A stretch of 64,000 bases of DNA, from NCBI RefSeq assembly GCF_002847445.1, contig NZ_CP025430.1, positions 1,798,001-1,862,000 of the forward strand. Reading direction: 5' to 3'. Below, in pieces: positions 61,496-64,000 of the stretch. The notes beneath the pieces are model-generated. The model made no database searches and was not told the origin of the DNA. It was given only the letters and a program-made list of their open reading frames with translations. Position 1 is the first letter of the stretch. Every line of letters begins with the position of its first letter. This stretch comes from Paracoccus zhejiangensis (GTDB lineage: Bacteria > Pseudomonadota > Alphaproteobacteria > Rhodobacterales > Rhodobacteraceae). The position numbers were made by a program, and so were the translations under genes.

Positions 61496-64000
61496 ATGTC
61501 GGGATTCATCAGGCTCTGCATTACTCTTCTACTGATTTCCCTTGCCGGAACAGCAGGCGCGCAATCGATCAGCGACATCCGCGGGCGCGTCGAGAATGTC
61601 ACCTCGAACCTCACCACGCTGTATTGCAGCGTCTTCTATCCCCAGCAGGGCTATGCGACCTCGGCCGTCGGGTTCCGGTATGGCAACCCTAACGCGAACT
61701 CCGGAACGAATTGCGGCCAACCGACGGCGAGCAGCGGGGTCCAGATCGCGCCGACACAACCGGGAGCCTTCACGCCCGGACAATTCGTGCCGGTCGCCAC
61801 CATCACCGATTTCAACAACCCGGTCTTTGCCGGCTTGGGCGGCCCTGCGGCAGGTCCGACCATCACCTCGAACCTCCTCCTGTCGGTCATGGGCAGCCCC
61901 GCCCTGCCCTATACGATCAGCAAGCACGAGACCCCGAACAACGGCAACTGCGTCTATGGCCCGCAGATCACCGATTGCTATGACCGGATCACCCTCGCCG
62001 CAGCGAGCGAGACCGGAACCGCCGCGTTCATCGCCTCGGACGGGAATGCCTATACGCTGAATGTCGGCGGTGTCGCGCCGGCCACGGACGGAGTCTGCCC
62101 CGCCGCTCCGACCCGTCAGGGCGCTGTCTATTACGACGTGCCGGAACGGGCGACGACCGTGTTCTGTGTCTATGCAAGGATCTCGCCGGTCAACGCCATC
62201 CGCATCGTCAAATCCGCCAACCCTGCGGCTGCCACGACCAATTTCGCCTTCACCTCGACCCAAAGCGGCGGCACCGCCACCGCCTTCCCGGCGAGCTTCA
62301 CCCTGACCGGCGCCAACAGCACCAGCACCAGCGAGATCATTCGCACCTATGCCGGCGGCACGATCAACATCCGCGAAAGCGCGCTGGCCGGCTGGCAGCT
62401 GACCAACCTTGCCTGCGTCGCCAGCGACGGCAACCTGAGCGGCGTCAGCTCGAGCCTCAGCACCGGTGTCACGCTGACCAACCTGCCGACCGGATCGACC
62501 AACCGGCTGATCACCTGCACCTTCACCAACACGCTCGACAACCCGCAGATGACGGTCGAGAAGACCGTCTCGCCGACCTCGATCACGGCGCCGGGCACGC
62601 TGACCTACAACATTACCGTGCGCAATACCGGGAACATTCCGCTGACCGGCTTGGCGTTGACCGACACCGTGACCCAGCAGGGCACGACGCTGGCCACGCC
62701 GGCGCCGACCTTTGTTTCGGGCGATACGAACAGCAACAACAGCCTCGATGTCGGCGAAAGCTGGGTCTACCGCGCCAGCTATGCGGCGACGCAGGCCAAT
62801 ATCGACAATGGCAACAGCATCCTGAACAGCGTGTCTGCGCGCACGACCCAGATCACCACGCCGCAGGTCGCGACCGCCACCACCGCGATCAGCGCCAGCC
62901 CGGCCATGTCCATCACCAAGACCACGGCGCAGACCACCGCCACCGCCGCCGGTCAGGTCATCACCTATGACATCCGCGTCGCCAACCGCGGCAATGTCAC
63001 ACTGAACGGCATCGCCCTCACCGATACCGTCACCCAGGGCGGCACCAGCCGCGCCACGCCCGCCACCACGCGCGTCTCGGGCGACACCAATTCGAACAGC
63101 CGCCTCGATGTCGGCGAAACCTGGATCTATTCGGCCAGCTACACCGTCACCCAGGCCGATATCAACAATGGCGCCAACCTGCTGAACACCGCCACTGTAG
63201 CCAGCACCACGCCGGGCGCCAGCGGACAAAGTGCCACAGCCACGACGACGCTTGCCGCCTCGCCCGCCTTCTCGGTCACCAAGACCGCCGGGGCGACCAG
63301 CGTCAGCGCGCCCGGTCCGGTCAGTTTCACCATCACCGTCCGGAACGAGGGCAACGTCACCCTGACCGGCGTCAGCCTTGCCGACACGCTGACGCGCGGC
63401 AACGGCACGACCGTCACCCTGACCCCCACGCTGAGCAGCGGCGACACGAACACCAACACCCAGCTGGATGTGGGCGAAACCTGGACCTACACCGCCAGCT
63501 ATCCCGTCACGCAGGCCGATCTGGATGACGGGCGGAGGCTCAGCAACTCGGTCTCGGTGACCACGGTGCAAAGCCCGACGCCACGGGTTGATACCGCCGT
63601 CGTCAACATGGTCCGCCAGCCGGCCTATACCCTGTCGAAGGCCGTCAACCAGGCCAATATCACCGCGCCCGGCACGCTGACCTATACCATCACCATCGCC
63701 AATACCGGCAATATCGCGCTGACTAATCCCGCGATCAGCGACCAGATCCAGCGCGGCTCGACCGCCCCGGTCCCGCCGACGACAGGCCCGACCCGCAGCG
63801 GCGGCGACACCAACGGCAACGGGGTGCTGGATGTCGGCGAGACATGGACCTATGCCGCAACCTACGCGGTCACGCAGGCGATGATCAACGCTGGCCAGCC
63901 GATCACCAACCGCGTCGAGACCGGCTTTGACCAGATCCCCGAGCGGCGCTTTGCCACCGCGACCACGTTGGTCAACCAGGCTGCGGCGATGTCGGTCACC
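61496..64000 (+). CDS. secreted DUF11-like repeat protein, C-terminus beyond window
   Basis: An open frame of 835 codons runs from the ATG at 61496 to the window edge. The N-terminus has a signal peptide (SGFIRLCITLLLISLAGTAGA). A Cys-containing N-terminal region to about residue 230 and a prealbumin-like domain (about 240-345, with AGGTINIRESALAGWQLTNL) precede tandem DUF11/DUF7507-type domains starting at residues 352, 471, 592, 711 and 832. Each full repeat has an APGTLTYNITVRNTGN-type strand and a DTNxNxxLDVGE loop that could bind calcium. Probably an exported surface or matrix protein. The ribosome site is weak (ACGGAAAA). Confidence 0.85.
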   Translation, partial: MSGFIRLCITLLLISLAGTAGAQSISDIRGRVENVTSNLTTLYCSVFYPQQGYATSAVGFRYGNPNANSGTNCGQPTASSGVQIAPTQPGAFTPGQFVPVATITDFNNPVFAGLGGPAAGPTITSNLLLSVMGSPALPYTISKHETPNNGNCVYGPQITDCYDRITLAAASETGTAAFIASDGNAYTLNVGGVAPATDGVCPAAPTRQGAVYYDVPERATTVFCVYARISPVNAIRIVKSANPAAATTNFAFTSTQSGGTATAFPASFTLTGANSTSTSEIIRTYAGGTINIRESALAGWQLTNLACVASDGNLSGVSSSLSTGVTLTNLPTGSTNRLITCTFTNTLDNPQMTVEKTVSPTSITAPGTLTYNITVRNTGNIPLTGLALTDTVTQQGTTLATPAPTFVSGDTNSNNSLDVGESWVYRASYAATQANIDNGNSILNSVSARTTQITTPQVATATTAISASPAMSITKTTAQTTATAAGQVITYDIRVANRGNVTLNGIALTDTVTQGGTSRATPATTRVSGDTNSNSRLDVGETWIYSASYTVTQADINNGANLLNTATVASTTPGASGQSATATTTLAASPAFSVTKTAGATSVSAPGPVSFTITVRNEGNVTLTGVSLADTLTRGNGTTVTLTPTLSSGDTNTNTQLDVGETWTYTASYPVTQADLDDGRRLSNSVSVTTVQSPTPRVDTAVVNMVRQPAYTLSKAVNQANITAPGTLTYTITIANTGNIALTNPAISDQIQRGSTAPVPPTTGPTRSGGDTNGNGVLDVGETWTYAATYAVTQAMINAGQPITNRVETGFDQIPERRFATATTLVNQAAAMSVT
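62549..64000 (+). repeat. tandem 119/121-residue domain repeats in the surface protein gene
   Basis: Repeat starts at 62549, 62906, 63269, 63626 and 63989 give periods of 357, 363, 357 and 363 nt. Each unit encodes an immunoglobulin-like DUF11 domain; the last is cut by the window. Nucleotide identity is moderate, so the repeats are old duplications rather than recent expansion. Confidence 0.85.

Noticed and set aside
61529..63571. 680-codon open frame on the minus strand
   Set aside because: It is antisense to the DUF11 repeat gene. The plus frame has a signal peptide and regular domain repeats, while the minus frame is a Gly/Arg-rich shadow caused by GC-rich codon bias.

Overview
The window is a GC-rich alphaproteobacterial chromosome segment, most likely from Paracoccus or a close relative in the Rhodobacteraceae. 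The best evidence is the nitrate reductase locus: a divergent Crp/Fnr regulator without N-terminal cysteines (NarR type), then a NarK1-NarK2 fusion followed by narGHJI, an arrangement known from Paracoccus. Recognisable promoters have the form TTGAnn-17 bp-TATnnn.

Region 1 (1-16587) is a sugar catabolic locus made of two divergent gene sets around an RpiR/SIS regulator. Leftward: rpiR, SDR dehydrogenase, GH20 beta-hexosaminidase, M81 metallopeptidase and an MFS transporter cut by the window edge. Rightward: an SnoaL/NTF2-like protein, a second M81 metallopeptidase, a D-threonine aldolase/D-serine dehydratase-like PLP enzyme, nagA and a ROK kinase, then a Gfo/Idh/MocA oxidoreductase and a complete carbohydrate ABC importer. 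The mix of hexosaminidase, deacetylase and kinase with two M81 enzymes and a D-amino-acid-type PLP enzyme suggests use of an amino sugar joined to an amide or D-amino-acid moiety. The substrate is unknown, and this is the best candidate for an undescribed system. AT-rich dyads beside rpiR and ahead of the ABC operon are candidate RpiR operators.

Region 2 (16593-29632) is respiratory: a periplasmic sulfite dehydrogenase pair (molybdopterin subunit plus monohaem cytochrome c), narR, and narK-narGHJI ending in a parvulin-type prolyl isomerase. A perfect FNR-type dyad lies ahead of narK and a variant dyad ahead of narR.

Region 3 (29709-38869), all on the minus strand, holds an ABC exporter, a Vat/CatB-like acetyltransferase, a GFA protein, two VOC proteins, and a periplasmic oxidation set: GMC oxidoreductase, Tat-exported gluconate-dehydrogenase-like small subunit, metal cupin, PQQ sugar dehydrogenase and dihaem cytochrome c. 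A small ribbon-helix-helix protein follows.

Region 4 (38967-60975), all minus strand, is the transcription/translation core: trpT, secE-nusG-rplKAJL, rpoBC and rpsL-rpsG-fusA-tuf. It is interrupted by accessory genes: an Rrf2 regulator and TauE exporter between trpT and secE, a glycosyltransferase between rplL and rpoB, and a rhamnosyltransferase-like gene, DMT permease and isoprenylcysteine methyltransferase-like gene between rpoC and rpsL. A palindromic element with three alternating hairpins lies in both the fusA-tuf and rpoB-rpoC gaps.

Region 5 (61016-64000) is about 480 bp with no convincing gene, then the 5' part of a secreted protein with DUF11-like repeats of 119-121 residues that runs off the window.
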